A stretch of 64,000 bases of DNA from Baylisascaris procyonis (lineage: Eukaryota; Nematoda; Chromadorea; Rhabditida; Ascarididae). Within the stretch, counting starts at the first letter, position 1. Each line of letters begins with the position of its first letter. Under the pieces are notes generated by a model. That model was not told the origin of the DNA. It did not search any database and was given only the letters and a program-made list of their open reading frames with translations. The stretch covers positions 3,348,001-3,412,000 of the forward strand of contig JAZARR010000088.1 of the NCBI GenBank assembly GCA_037389465.1, in the 5' to 3' direction. The position numbers and the translations under genes are program-made. Of this stretch, positions 1-13,124 are shown piece by piece.

Positions 1-2
1 GT

Positions 3-62
3 AAACACACGTCAACACGCATACACGCACACATACACATGCAGACACATACATACGACATG
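3..62. repeat. CA-rich simple sequence
   Basis: A short run of degenerate ACACA/ATACA units opens the window. It is low-complexity sequence with no coding signal. Confidence 0.6.
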
Positions 63-2514
63 CGCACTTCATCTCTAACACTCTCGAGCAAAGCTCGTGA
101 ACACTGTTGCGTCGTTTAAAGTGCGCAGCTTTATGAGCCACTTGCGATTGGTAAGAGAGTTATACACCTTACGTTAAAGGTGAGGCTCACTTTCCAGTGC
201 AGCCATCGTGGGCCATGAGGTTGTTTCCAGCCCAGTTCATTTTACAGGCTGTCAAGTGTCAGTACCAAAAACTTTTTTCCCAAAATGGCTCTTATTTCGA
301 GCGAATCGCAAATTCTGAGCAATAGGGAACGCTGGAATCATCAGATGCAGGAGGTTCACGCCTGTGATCCATTGTGTGCTCTCTCATGTGATGTTAAACG
401 TCGAAAAGATTTCGTTTGGGGGCCTTTGAAAATTCGAGGACGCGAAACTTGTTCATTAGGCTTCGATTTCCTAAATCCAGAATTTAGGGACTTCCAAACA
501 TTAAGGCAGCCAGAATTCCGCTCAGAGTTTCTGGTTTCCGGAAGCAGAAATTCGAAGAGCTTGTCCACTTTCTCGAGTTTATGGAAACTCTCACCTGATC
601 CTGATAAATCATTGGGGCTAAGAAAAAGACGGCGACTACTAATTAATTTAACATGGTGAAAGGAAGGCGTAGGCATGAAGCGTCGAATTGAGTTTTCTCG
701 GTGAGGCGTGAGAGGATCGTGCGACCACCTCGAATATTAAACGGTGAGATGGTTTCCGCATGTTTGTAATAGAAGTAGAGCCGAACATAGCCAATGAGTT
801 GAAAAATTATAAAAGGACAAAACGAATAAGCCGTTTTGTTGCATCCACTTCCTTCCGAGAAGTGTGAAAGATTGCTTAAGTGCGAACGTTCGACTAGTAT
901 GTTTACTATGCGGCTTGTAGTACAGCTTACAAGTAGGCCACATAGCAAACAAACTATGTAGATAAATGCTTGCCAGTTTTAACTATCCTTTCTAATCCCC
1001 AGTCGCCTCAACGAGATTTGAGGACGCTCAGCGAGATGGGTCGCCGAATCACGCTAAGTCAGGCGTTCCGAGCTTAGGGACTGTGACTGCCACAACTCTC
1101 CAGTTTACTAACATCGGAATCACTCTGCGTTGTGAAATCATTGAAATAAAATATCGTGGCATAGATAACATAGAGGATATAAAATCGCTTAATATACGCA
1201 CATCTCATCACAATCCTACAGGTAAAATTTACCTCCGCCCATCGCTAATCGATGAGCAAATCTAAAGCATTTACCCAATCCAGAACATAAGGAAATATCC
1301 GTAAGGGTATTTTGCTCGAGGGGAACCTTTGAGAACGCTAAACTTTGGAAAGAAAATAAAAATCGAAAGCGTTTTACTATCAAAGAACGATTCTATCAAC
1401 TCTTTCACAAATCAAATGATATAGAGGATGGGAAAACTCATACACAAACATGATCGAAATAATTTCATTCAATTTTATATCATCCAGAAATGTGCAACTG
1501 CGTAAAATAAAAGAGATCCAGGTGTACATTAGATAAAATATTTGAAGGAAACGATAAGCATTTATACAGCAGAGCAAATAAAGGTAGATTTAGGTAATCA
1601 AAGTGAAACGAATTATGCGCATTAAGTAGGATTGATGCTGTGCTACTTACCTAGAGGATTGGTGTTATGAGAGGATCTCAATCGATATTTTAAAAAAAAA
1701 TTTTCTCACCATATGAAAGTATCTTAGTAATTGAAACCTTATACTTTGAAATGTGCTTGAAAACCTTCTTCATCGCATAAAAAGAATCTTACTTCTACTC
1801 AAGTGAATCGCTTACAAAAAGTGATGAGCAAAATCCGCTGAATAGTCGTAGAAATAACTTCTCTTAACGATAACGTTGATAATGATAGGTTGCAAATGAA
1901 GTTTTTTTATATGGGCGACTTGCAACTAATGAGTGTAACTTTAAAAAAATGGTAAGTAATTTATGAGTTCTTTATTTTATTGATTTTTCTTTGATGATTT
2001 TATTTGACATGATAATGACCATTGTTATAATAAGTGTTCATTCCGGAAAATTTTCAATAGCTGAATTGGCTATAAAAGAAAATTTTTTCTTTCACTTAGA
2101 GAATTTTATTGATTTTTTTTTTCTCAAAAATAAGCACTCATTTGTTTTCATACTTTTTAAAAGTTTTATACAAGAGGGATTTGGTGTTTTCACGGCGAAC
2201 ACTTTAAAAAGAAAAAAAAAGTTCGTTTAATTCTTTCTCTTTTTCAAAAAGTGTTGAGCTGTTTAAGAAAGTACAAGCTGTACTTGATGAGATCGACTCC
2301 CAAGATACAAGCTATCTCACGGAACGTCCTTTTTTTCTTCTTTTTTTTTTCGCATCATTGAGCATTTCGCCTTCTAGTCGCTGTTTAATTCAAATCTGCT
2401 CTATAGCTGACTCTTTTCAACATCGCTTCTTAAGTAAACATCTTACTCGTATCGAATTTTTACGCAACGGCTATTGCTATCTGAAGTGTGGATTTGGAAC
2501 GTGTCCAGTTGACA

Positions 2515-2837
2515 AAGCTTGTTATCAGTATGCTTCTTATCATTATGCTTGTTATCTTTGTGCTTGTTATCAGTACAGTTCTTACCATTATGCTTGTTAC
2601 CGGTATACTTCTTATCATTATACTTGTTATCAGTATACTTATTATCGTTATGCTCGTTATCAGCATATTTCTTATCATTATGCTTGTTATCCTTGTGCTT
2701 AGTAGCATTATGGTTGCTATTTTTATGCTTGTTATCTTTATGCTTTTTATCATTGTTTATGTTATCTTTTTTGTTTTTATTGCTATGTTTGTTATCTTTA
2801 CACTTGTTATCATTATGTTTGTTATCATTACAACAGT
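2515..2837. repeat. 15-bp minisatellite, about 21 degenerate copies
   Basis: The unit is close to TATGCTTGTTATCAT and is repeated head to tail with substitutions but almost no length change. Because 15 is a multiple of three, frames stay open on both strands, giving repetitive Tyr/Cys/Ser- or Ile/Val-rich pseudo-proteins. No splice or start context suggests translation. Confidence 0.9.
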
Positions 2838-3525
2838 AATATTTGAAGTAACTTCCTCATACAATGCTAATTGTTACTTCAATTAAGAAACCAATTAGAA
2901 ATAATCACTATCGAAAATCAATCAATATCCCTATGAGGGGTTCTTTTCTAAATTTATTTATTCAACTTGGAAAATTCTTGAGAGTAAAGCAATTCGGAAT
3001 TACGACCAAATCTGTGCCAAATGGTTTATGGATATAAACAACCGTTTTCACTGTATGAACCTAACGCAAAATTTCTTGTTGATAAAAAAATTGCACCCAT
3101 TCATAGTAACTGAGGGAAGGCATTCGTTCCGAGGAAGAAGTTCACGAAGTTCAGGCAAAAAAAATTCTGAGCGATCCGAGTCCGAACTCTAGTGGTTTTT
3201 TTTCGCCTAGAAACCACCAAAATATTTGCAGTTCAACCCGAATTGTGACGTAGTATGTACATTGGTCGCAGCATGTTTGCGATCATAGCGCACAGATCGT
3301 TGTACAGAACGAAGAAACATTTTTCGGTTACGATGAATGGTGGCGTTAGTGCGATCGGTCGGTGGAGTGTCTTGTCGTCTAACGAAGTAGGTCCACGGCG
3401 CAAATGTCCAACCTCGGGTCATTTTCATCGGTCAATTTTGGCACCATTTTATGTCCCTTTTTCGAGATATTCCTTCTATAGTTTGGAACCGCCTCCTTCA
3501 CTTTGTTTATTTTGCTTGCGTCAAC

Positions 3526-3546
3526 GGGGGATGGGGGGGGGGGGGG
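3526..3546 (+). repeat. G-tract (5 G, AT, 14 G)
   Basis: Five Gs, AT, then 14 Gs, standing out in AT-rich DNA. It could form a G-quadruplex or be a slippage-prone homopolymer. A mirror C-tract of 15 Cs sits at 6410-6424. Confidence 0.8.
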
Positions 3547-6259
3547 AATATAGTTTAGTATTACAAATTTTATGATGAGAGAACGCTATCTATGTAAAAG
3601 CGTTTTTATTTCACGTTGTGATCGATGCCTCGAGACCGATGTTTCTTAACAACATATGCACTTTGGAGCCCTAACAATAAGCCCGAGGAATTATGGGTTT
3701 TTCTATTTTTTTCTTGAGGTATTTAATTGGGATGAAAATTGTAATTGAGTTGCTCGAAAGTTCCTCAACCTTATCGTGAGCATAAAATTCTTATGATCGC
3801 ATCTTTCTCGAGGTTAGCTTCATTTCATTTTAACACCGCTATGTGGTTGCATTCAATGATAATCGATGTTTGCATATTCTCAAAGACTTCAGTTTACTCA
3901 AATGTATTACGCTGATCAACAAGGTTACTTGTGTATTGCATTGAAATTGTTCACTTTATTTTCATAACTATTTCATCAAAATTCACATTGGTACTGCAGT
4001 ATATTGAAGGTATTCAAGATATTCATGTGCTTACTTTATAATCGCTATTTTAAAATAACTTTAACGTTATTTATCGGATTATTTTTTATGAAAATTAAAC
4101 ATCTCAGTTAATTTCCTATCATTTAATATCATTTAATTATATAACATAACTTGATGTTATATCATACATAACACAATTTGAGAAGAAGTAAATTTTTTAA
4201 AATATTATTTATGTGTTATTTTTTGCATCTATTTCAAATGTTTGCATTAACTTATTTTATTCACTGTTTTTGCACTAATTTACTTTATTCACTGTTATAG
4301 TTCGTTTTATATCCCATTAATTCGTTTATATATGTATTGCAATTAACAATTTCCACTTATTAAAAGGTTAATATAAAAGCGTTCTTCCTGTTTTTCTATC
4401 GTTTAATGTGCGAACTTTTGCTCTACGTTGTTCATAAAACTTCTGCGATTTTCGAACCCTCCATATACCTTCCTAACAATAAAATTTTACTCATCAATAA
4501 TCATCTTTAAATTGTTCGCTGCAACTGGATGATTATTAAGGGAACTTTTGATTATATTGCGATATTCATCCGATCATGCTAAAGTATCGTGCTGAAATGG
4601 TGAAAACTCAAGTGGAATTTCAACAATCTTCTGCATTTCAAGAAGATTCGAAATAGAATCAGAATTAACTGATAATCCGATCTTCATCGTATGCCTCAAA
4701 ATTTGTATTTTCGATAAACTAAACGTTTTATTACTTAAAGAATAATATATGTATATATGTTTAAAAAAATATATCAATGAAGATAATTTGAACGAATTTT
4801 ATATCAACAACTTTGCCTTTATTCAGGTGTGAAGAGGCGATATTTACGGATGTGTAGAAAAAAAAATTATCTGATTTCATATAATGCATTTATTAATTTA
4901 AAGAAATTCCCTTCTTCTAAGTCATTTTCCACTAGACTATAACGTTATTCGTCACACAATTATTGAATACAGAATGTTCGGTGATTTGCCTATCAAAGTC
5001 CAATAACCCTTTAAATAGTTCAAACTAAAAAAATTATTAGAGTTAAATTGTTCGTTGTGTGATTTTTGAAATTTATAGTAGTTTTAAATTTTCTGCTCAA
5101 ACTGATTTTTGATTTTCGGCGTATATACATTGTGATTAGCGAGCTAGCAAGGCATTTAGAAATATGTAAATGCTAAATTACATATTAGAGTTCAAAGAGC
5201 GGTATTTTAATTCCGTTTTTTTTTTTCTGCTCTTTCGTATTTTAAAATCTCTCATGATTGTCGTTTTTATAGCTCATAATTTAACAGCATAAATGACGAT
5301 ATTTATTAGCAAGATATTCTGCAATTTTTTCTTTTTAAAATAAAATCTACAATCTCTAGTATAGAAATTATCCTCTATATATGAGGTATTTCTTTTAATT
5401 GGGATTAGTCTTTGCAAACTTTATAACCAAAAAAAGAAGAAGAGAAAATCCTTTCTAGGAGTTTAGATAATAGTGGAGCGAGCATTTATGACATTTCAGG
5501 ATTCGGAAAGAACGAAAAAATACTCTGTGGGAGGGAATTGAATGCAGCTTCTTCTCATTCCAATCTCTTTGATAGAATTTCAAAAAAAAAAAAAAAATTC
5601 CATTAAAAATATTACAAAAATATTCGAAATTCAAAAAAAAAAAATCTGCTGGACAATTTTTTATTATATCTTTGAAGCATCATATTTACAAAAAAAAATT
5701 TCATATTACATTGTTAGTAAAAATTTTTATGCACCACATTTATTGCACTAAATATGACTTCAACTCTATGAATTTGAACAAGACAAAAGTTGCCCATTTA
5801 TAGAGGAGTGGGAGAGAAATTAATTAAAAAATACCAGGGGAGGGGATATTTGTGAGGAGTAGAGCTGATTCTGGGAAGTATGGGAATGCCTAGAATTCCA
5901 CAATCACGATGATCCTTTTCTCTTCGTCAACAGTATTATACGTGAAGTAAAACTTTCTTATTTAGTTGTATACTTTCTGAAAGTATCTCAAGTATCTGTT
6001 GTTCGTGTCACTCTACGAAAGCAGACGGGGTTTGCAAAAAAAAAAAAAAAAAAAACGATCGAGTTCTCGAAGGAAGAATCTCCGCTTTATCGCCATTAAA
6101 TGGGAATTGAAACCCTCTCTATTCGCATGCCAACTCGTTTGTTCTCACTTATAAATTGAAATGTTTTTATTCAACTCATCAATGCCATCGATAACACATA
6201 AAATAGATTCTTTTCACTACAATCATTCTCTGTGATGCAATTTTTTTTCGAAAAGAAAC

Positions 6260-6265
6260 TTTATT
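6260..6265 (-). terminator. Candidate poly(A) signal for the WD-repeat gene
   Basis: TTTATT on the plus strand reads AATAAA on the minus strand, about 290 bases past the stop codon at 6558. It is the first well-placed canonical hexamer noticed there, but chance occurrence in AT-rich DNA is likely enough to keep confidence low. Confidence 0.35.
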
Positions 6266-6409
6266 ACATTTTATAAAGAGTATTCATATATCGGATATTT
6301 CCTATTCGACAATAATGTCATCCTAGTTCCAATAAAACTAATCCTGTCAGAAAATTTTGTTGAATGTTCTTAAAATCATTGGCTGATTTGAATGCAAATA
6401 AATTCCATT

Positions 6410-6424
6410 CCCCCCCCCCCCCCC
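6410..6424. repeat. Poly-C tract (15 C)
   Basis: An uninterrupted run of 15 Cs downstream of the minus-strand WD-repeat gene. On that gene's sense strand it is a G-run within the probable 3' UTR. Confidence 0.8.
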
Positions 6425-6557
6425 TTTCTCGTGAAATTTTTGAATTCATTTTGAATTACAACCTGGATTTAAAAGGTACAAATACTGCTTACTACTCAGA
6501 ATTACAAAAAACAAACAGTAAAACATCGAAGAAAGAGAGCAGCAAGAGCGTCATCGT

Positions 6558-9500
6558 TCAAGAATCGTAAGCAAGTTTATAGACGTTAATAGTGAGGTGT
6601 TCATCGACAGTGATTAGATGTTTTTCATCGTCAATTGCGAATGCTATGTGCGGTATTGTGTATTGCATTGATTGAGTACCATTTTCTATATTCCATGATG
6701 AGAGTTGCTCATTATTGCCACACAATAATAAACCCATTCGATCGCAACGAGCAATTCGAACATCGCATTCAATTATACGCAATAAAATTCCTTCTTGTGT
6801 CAAAATTTTCGCCTTTAAATAACTCATAAAGAAAGCTAAAATCACATATTATTGTTAGATATAATTTTTTATATAAAGTAAATCATATAATTTCTACTCA
6901 TATATTTATTTCTATATCGAATTGAATTTATAATTTTAAAAGAATTTGGAATGAATGTAATAAATTTTTAGAAAAAGAGGAAATTCTAAAGCGCATTAAG
7001 CAGTATAATGCATTATTTTTCTACCAACTTTAGTTCCAATTCATCGAATAGGGCAAAAGCTATCCCAACCATTAAAAAAGTCTCTCGATGAAAGGGAACT
7101 TTTCCGGAACATCTGTTTCCCTCAGAATCCCTCGATAAAATACGCCCGGAAGGCTTATTTCCACCACCTGTACGAATTTCAATCCAATCTATTTAAAACA
7201 ATACCAAATAAACTCCGAAACTATTCTTCCACCAATTTGAATTTTACATACCGGCTGCATTTTCTCGGGCTATGCTTACCGATCGTAGAAGCAAAAGGAA
7301 GACTTCTACAAATCACTTTCCGTGAACTTTATCCCCAATTTGTGTCTCCACTTTAAACCGTTAAGGAGTGGATGTGTCTAGAAATGAAAAACGACATTGA
7401 TGATCGTTTGAGTATAATTTAAATAATATTGCACTAATAAATATAAAATGTAACAAATACTTTTACTAAGCACATTCCGTCACCAATAGGAAGTGAATAA
7501 ACGGTGCATCGATTAAAAACTGATCAGTACCGAATATTTGCGGTGAGATTTGAAAGTATAATAGATACATCGGCGGAATGCGTAGGTTGATTTTTTAAGT
7601 AACCATCATAGGCTCAAATAGCTCAAATTTACTACTTCTCAGACACGATGAACGATACAAACTTTGGCTGAAATAAGCATTACCTTTGCCGAAGGTGATA
7701 TCGTTATTAGATAAGGTGAGTGGAAAAGTAGTGTTTCAATGCCATCCATGTCACATCCAATCACTGTTGCGGATAATTCGGGTAAAATAACACTCCATAT
7801 TGCACCCGTTTCACCACCAACGAACACTCTTTCATTTGCAACACATAGAGAAGTGATTCCTAAATGATGTTCACCTGTTCATATACCTTAGCATACTTCT
7901 TTATCGCATAATCTAGTTGCAGCAACGATTTTGAGCGGTTCATTCATCAAGATAATTCATGCACATTCCTAATGAGGTATAGTGTTGGTATAGTATGACT
8001 GTGCAATAATATATAAAATCTCCAAGTGGTATATGCGATATCCTCGAGAAGCCAAATCAATCTGCACTATGAAACTCATTATTGGCTCATTAAAAAAAAT
8101 TTCCGATTGACCCGAATAACATTTCAAGGAATAATTTATTATGCTCTCTTCCAATCGCATAAAACTCAAGCAGTTTATTAGTAGCAACAATTTTGCTCCT
8201 ACTAATTTAGATGACATTAAACAAAAGCTATTTGCTTTGGAATCTCAAATAAAATAAATGGGCTAATATCCGATAGAAACACTCGAAACGCAGAATTTAT
8301 TGACAAACGTGGTGATTTTGAAATAATATTGGACAGCTAGCTGGATGAAAACCTCAATAAATGGACCAAAATATAGCGATTAGGATGAGCTAGGCAGTAA
8401 CTCTATTTCTTAAGTGAAATTCCAACGAATCAAATTGAATATATTGCCTTTACGAGGAGGCAAGTTGATTAAGCTAGAATATTAACTTAGTTTTTGAATC
8501 AATTCTGTCACTATTTCCATAGTCACCTTTTCGTTTTTAGCAATTTAACAACGCTGCTTAATCAGCAGCAAATGTGGTTGGCTATATTCACTAAAAAGAA
8601 AAAGTTTGATAACCTGTTGCTCGTGAGGTGCTATTAGATTTGCGCATTTTTCGTGGAAGATCACTCACTCTTAATATCATTGAGCGTTGCTCTTCAAGTG
8701 AGACTGATTTGAGAACATGCGTACTAATGTGACCATCAAGAGATGTAGAGATAAGTAATTGAGGTGTAATCCATTCGAATGATGTCACTGCAAGTTGATG
8801 TGCCTGTAATTTTAGTAATTATTTGGCAATTTTTATATATTGAAGCATTCGCAGATAGCCACAATCAATTTAAGCATTTTTAAGAACCTTACAACCTTTT
8901 TAGAATCGATAAAAAATTACAAATAAAGGAAATATTAATTCAATAAGTTCGTCAAACGCATATAATATCATTTAATTAGCTACTTACTCTATAGGTTCTC
9001 TCTAATTTCTATACTTGAAAAAAAAATTTACTAAATTCTTCGAGGACACAACAAATTCTTTCATCGTAAAGTTACTAAATAAATAATGATAGTCAAAAAA
9101 AAAAAAGAATAAAATGTCCAATAGAAATGCGGCACATATCGCTTTATTGAAGTTACAGACAGCGCACTTCTAAAGTTTTATTAAATATGCAACGCATTAT
9201 TTGGCGACGTTTCGCCATTTCGTTGCTATTGGCAACAAAATAGTTTAATGTAACGCTCCATAAGGTAAACGTATGTAAGAAGAGCAATATGAATATAAAT
9301 GGTGAATGTTTTCACTTCTAAATGTTGTTGTATATCAAGACTGTTCATTAACAATCATCATACCTCAGTAGATGATAGGATTTCGTTGTCATTTGCAATT
9401 ATGAGTTGGCCAGTCACTGTTGCAATAGCCAATAATCCTTGCTTGCCAAACCTGTTCGAAATTTTACTGATGTGAGAAAATTCAACTTTAACTCCTCCAA

Positions 9501-11420
9501 TTCAAAAATGTAAACCAGTAACGACAAAAAGTACGATTATTTTTATTAGAACAATATGAGTTCTATTATATTTATGAACGTTTAAGAGTTATAGTGTGGG
9601 CTGAAAGAGTTTTCAATTAAACTGAATATCGGGTATCTCTTTTCGTAGATTATGTTTTTTAATGAACTTAGATTGAAGTTTTAGTCAATGAAGCGATAAA
9701 ATTTAAGAAGCGAGCATTGATATTGAATCCGTGATACCATGGCGATCAAAAAGCGCTCTCCTTTTTTCTAATCTTAAAAAGTTTTCTTTATCGATAGAGA
9801 TCCAAAAGAAAGTGGAGAGAATTCCGGATCTAAGTCCCTTTTCAATTACTTTAAAAACTGACTGCCAGATTAGTCAGGAGGGAAGTTAAGTGCGGGATCA
9901 TATTCGGTCATTCATGAACACCTTCTGAAAAAGAAAGAACCCTCATATCTTCGATTTGTTATCCCAGGTAGCTGCTCTAAAATTAAATTGAGGTAAATTT
10001 TAGAAAAGATGTTTGACGTTGTAAAGATATTGTCTCAGCTATATATGAAGCAATAAATAAGCGTTTATTAGTATAGTCACCTAACAATAGATGGACATCC
10101 AGAAAGTGGTATAGAGTTCGATTCACCTCTTCGAAACATTAAAACTTTGCCATTATGTGAGCACCACGAATCATGATACGATACACCGAATAGAAAAGCG
10201 AGGCGACCCCGTGTACCGCACTCCATTCCTATCACAGAGCCGTCATTGATCATCTACAATGTCGTATGTTTTCAACATTTGTTTCAGAAAGCATTTCACA
10301 ACTTCAACTAGTACAATATATAAAGAAGTAGTCTAGACAGAGTATCGCAACAGGAAGTCCTATCTGGCTAGGTGCAGTCAGAAAAACAAAATCATTACTC
10401 TAACAATAATAAAGCAGTACTTCAACAGACTTTTAAAAAAAAACACTTGCCAAAATAGCTAGGCTGAAGGTATATTTCAGAGTAATCCCAAATTCAGCTC
10501 CACTTTTCTCACCTCTTCCTTCTTAGCAAATTGTGGATTATTATCCAGCAACAGTAAAAAACCTCGAGTCTATTTTAGGCTACCTGTATTCATAGTAATC
10601 TATATTCATGTTAGTATGAAAATAACTGGGAGAATATTCAGAAGAGTACTCCAAACTGCTGATTTGGGAGCATATTAACTATGGTATATCTCACAAGATT
10701 TGCATAAAACATCTTTTACTGTAGTTTCTGATTTTTATAAAAGAATACAAAGGTGTTTTCCTTTGTATCAAATTTCTTCGGTATGATCTTTGTTGGAATT
10801 TGACCGAGAAAATACTTTAAATTCCCTCATCTTCCTTAAAGAATAAAGGAAGCAGAATAAGCGAACAAGTATGCTAAGCTATTAGCACGATATTTAGCAG
10901 GTTTCTTCATCAATAACAGGTTGAGCAGCTCAATATATGTTCGAAAAAATTTTTCAATGAGTCATAACTCATTAAAAATTCCTATAGAAATATTCTCTCG
11001 AATTCCTATATCTGCCAAAAATAGAATTGAGGTTAACGTTTTTGCTTCGGTTCCAAATAATCAAATAAGGGAATGACTCACCTGTTGCAACCTAAACTGC
11101 TTGACTAAAGATAGTCGAACATGATGCGTAACGTGGAGCGCATTGAGTCTATTCAGCAGATGAGAGGTTTCTATGCTGTTTTGTAAAGCATTCATTAGTA
11201 TATCAACAAGTTGCTTGTTGATTGTGTGTAACGATCCACTTCGAGATTCACTCCATTCGATTTCCTTATCTGTCTGTGTACCAATTTCGACACTTTCGAG
11301 TGGATCAACCGCTATTTCACGTACGATCAAAGCGTCAGTCTGCGCACCTTGCTCGTCACGTATGTTAGCCGACTTCCATGAAGACTCTATAAATACTTTC
11401 TTAGCGAGCCAATCGTCCAT
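6558..11420 (-). CDS. WD-repeat dynein-2 intermediate chain, WDR34/DYNC2I2-like
   Basis: Seven phase-compatible minus-strand exons are visible: 11420-11082, 10253-10127, 9976-9922, 9451-9364, 8803-8614, 7874-7684 and 6812-6558 (stop), giving about 414 residues. WDR34 is one of two intermediate chains of the dynein-2 motor, which drives retrograde intraflagellar transport in cilia; in nematodes that means sensory neurons. The N-terminus carries GAQTD (about residues 25-29) and GTQTD (about 47-51). The second is a classical TQT site for the LC8 light chain, matching the light-chain-binding tail of WDR34. The following exons give blade-like stretches in WDR34 order: a GRLAFLFG..YHDSWCSHNGKV segment resembling the family's GSVVA..YGR..HGDW blade, ISTSLDGHISTHVLK, a basic insert with RKMRKS, then FVGGETGAIWS. 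The protein is shorter than human WDR34 (536 residues), with divergent C-terminal blades. The start is fixed by a TTTCAG acceptor one base before ATG. Another WD intermediate chain is possible but fits less well. Confidence 0.75.
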
Positions 11421-11429
11421 CCTGAAAGT
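11421..11429 (-). promoter_or_regulatory. Candidate spliced-leader acceptor for the WDR34-like gene
   Basis: On the minus strand ACTTTCAG is followed by one G and then the start codon at 11420. There is no room for an ordinary 5' UTR, which is typical of nematode SL trans-splicing. Trans-splicing itself is inferred. Confidence 0.5.
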
Positions 11430-13124
11430 TCACTCGTTGCTACTCATGAGGTTTTTGCAAATTAGGAAGCATTCATCTGTAAAAATGCGAGTTTAGCTGA
11501 GCTGCAAATTCGAAGTTTCATTTAAGCTATAGACTTGCGGATTTATTGGATAACAACAGATCGACTCTATTAGCTGTTAAAATTGAAGTCTAAATTAATT
11601 ATTTCTCTCTTCGACTTCCTACATCTATCATACCTGTGATATACCTTTAAAAGTGGTACCTGCCAAAGTTATTACTATACCCGTAGACCTGTACAGGTTA
11701 AATTTCACAACATCTCAAAGTGCCTCAGTAGTCTCACAGTTTATCACCGCAATTAAGATTATCACTAGAAGCACACCTATACGTATAGGCACACAAACCT
11801 GTTTACATTACATATATACGTATATATGTTTTATTTATTTATTGATTTATCTATATTTATATTTGTATTTGTACTTATATTTATATTTATATTTATATTT
11901 TTATTTATTTATTTATTTATTTATATAAATTCTATTCATTCACACAGTAGAGTTCTTAGCGACCCATTCTTAAAGGCACACAATCATTTATAGAAATTGA
12001 TATATTTAAGAAGGTACTACAAAAAGCTTAAGGGAAGTAATCGAATGGCTTTATATCAATACGAACCACTGAATATTGCGTAGTCATGGAAGCATTCAGC
12101 AATGGTCGCCAAGCAACCCGAAACCAATCAACTGTAATGCTGCACTCCTCGTCCCATATACATAAACCATTGTTCCCATAACATTTAAAGAAAGGTTTAA
12201 AAAAAAAATGTTTCCTTTTCGATGAAAGGATGAAAAAAAGGAATCTGCTGATAGCAAAGATCGAATTTATGACGTAATGGATCCTAATCAATTCACCGGA
12301 TATGATCTTCATGACAGCGAATTCGAAAACGTTTTTAAAAAATTGCTCGAAAGAAAATAAAACTTTTCCTTTAAGCATACAACATTTAGTTCTGTTTACT
12401 TCCTGTATTGCCGAAATGAATTGATTTGCCTTGCATGCTTTCTCTTTTCTAAAATCTCCATGCGTTAAATTTAGTCTCCATAAGCCTTTATCTTGAAAAA
12501 TGTTTGTACCAAACTACGTCCTCCTTCTCTGTAGGTCTTTTTTTACAGCTGAAAGGTGTTTTATTTCAATTCAACATTTCAATGTTTCTTATTATCTGAA
12601 CTGCGAGGATGATCCAAGTAAAGCATCGATCCCTGCATCCTGAACACATTCACTCATGCTTTACACAAAAGCAGCTCCACCTGTCCTCTCAAACTTCACC
12701 CGTTTTACCGCTTCAGATCTTCACAGACTTTTACAATATTCCTCGTAATTTGTCCGCTGACCATCTTCTATTTGCGTTGCACTGTTCAAGCGGGAACATG
12801 TCGCGTGCGTAACGTTTGAAAGAGGCGGGAGCAGAGAAAAACACAAATCGTACAGAGAATACTTTAAACCGTATGAGAGATTAATATAAACATCTCGAAG
12901 CGACTTTCTCGACTGTAGAAAGAGAAAGTGATACGTCCTACTTTTTTTTGAACTAGTGGCGGGTTTTTTTGTTAATTTTAAAAACAAGTACCATAATAAC
13001 CTGAAATGACGGGCAATATTAGGAGGATGGGCAAAGAAGGGGAGCAGATGAGACTTTGCCTAGTATTCGTTGATATTGATTGCTTTGTTGTTTTCTGGCA
13101 CTTTAATTCGTTGCAATTTTTCAG
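11430..13124. other. Intergenic region with AT palindromes; one doubtful minus-strand exon
   Basis: This lies between the divergent WDR34-like gene and the small plus-strand gene and probably holds both promoters. It contains two perfect palindromes, a TTTA/TTTATA low-complexity run, and a minus-strand open stretch ending at 12028 whose last 35 or so codons look protein-like. That stretch could not be joined to any other exon, so no gene is called. Confidence 0.4.
11776..11937. repeat. Two perfect palindromes and a TTTA/TTTATA low-complexity run
   Basis: CCTATACGTATAGG (11776-11789) and CATATATACGTATATATG (11811-11828) are perfect palindromes. They are followed by about 100 bases of TTTA/TTTATA/TTTGTA units, which keep a Tyr/Leu-rich pseudo-frame open. 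Confidence 0.8.

Larger units (their letters stand above)
63..6250. other. Intergenic region, no gene recognised
   Basis: About 6 kb of AT-rich sequence without a recognisable conserved exon. The longest open frame (285-659, plus) gives 124 residues with no familiar motif and is shadowed by an antisense frame of similar length, so it is not called as a gene. Other contents are the minisatellite at 2.5-2.8 kb, a G-tract near 3.53 kb and several poly-A/T runs, for example near 5.58 and 6.04 kb. Confidence 0.5.

Noticed and set aside
285..659. 124-codon open frame at the start of the window
   Set aside because: No familiar motif, no splice or leader context, an antisense frame of similar length, and a size close to chance expectation for the best of six frames.
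11676..11700. ACCCGTA seed reminiscent of the miR-51/miR-100 family
   Set aside because: No matching star arm nearby; only a short ACCTGTACAGGT palindrome follows.
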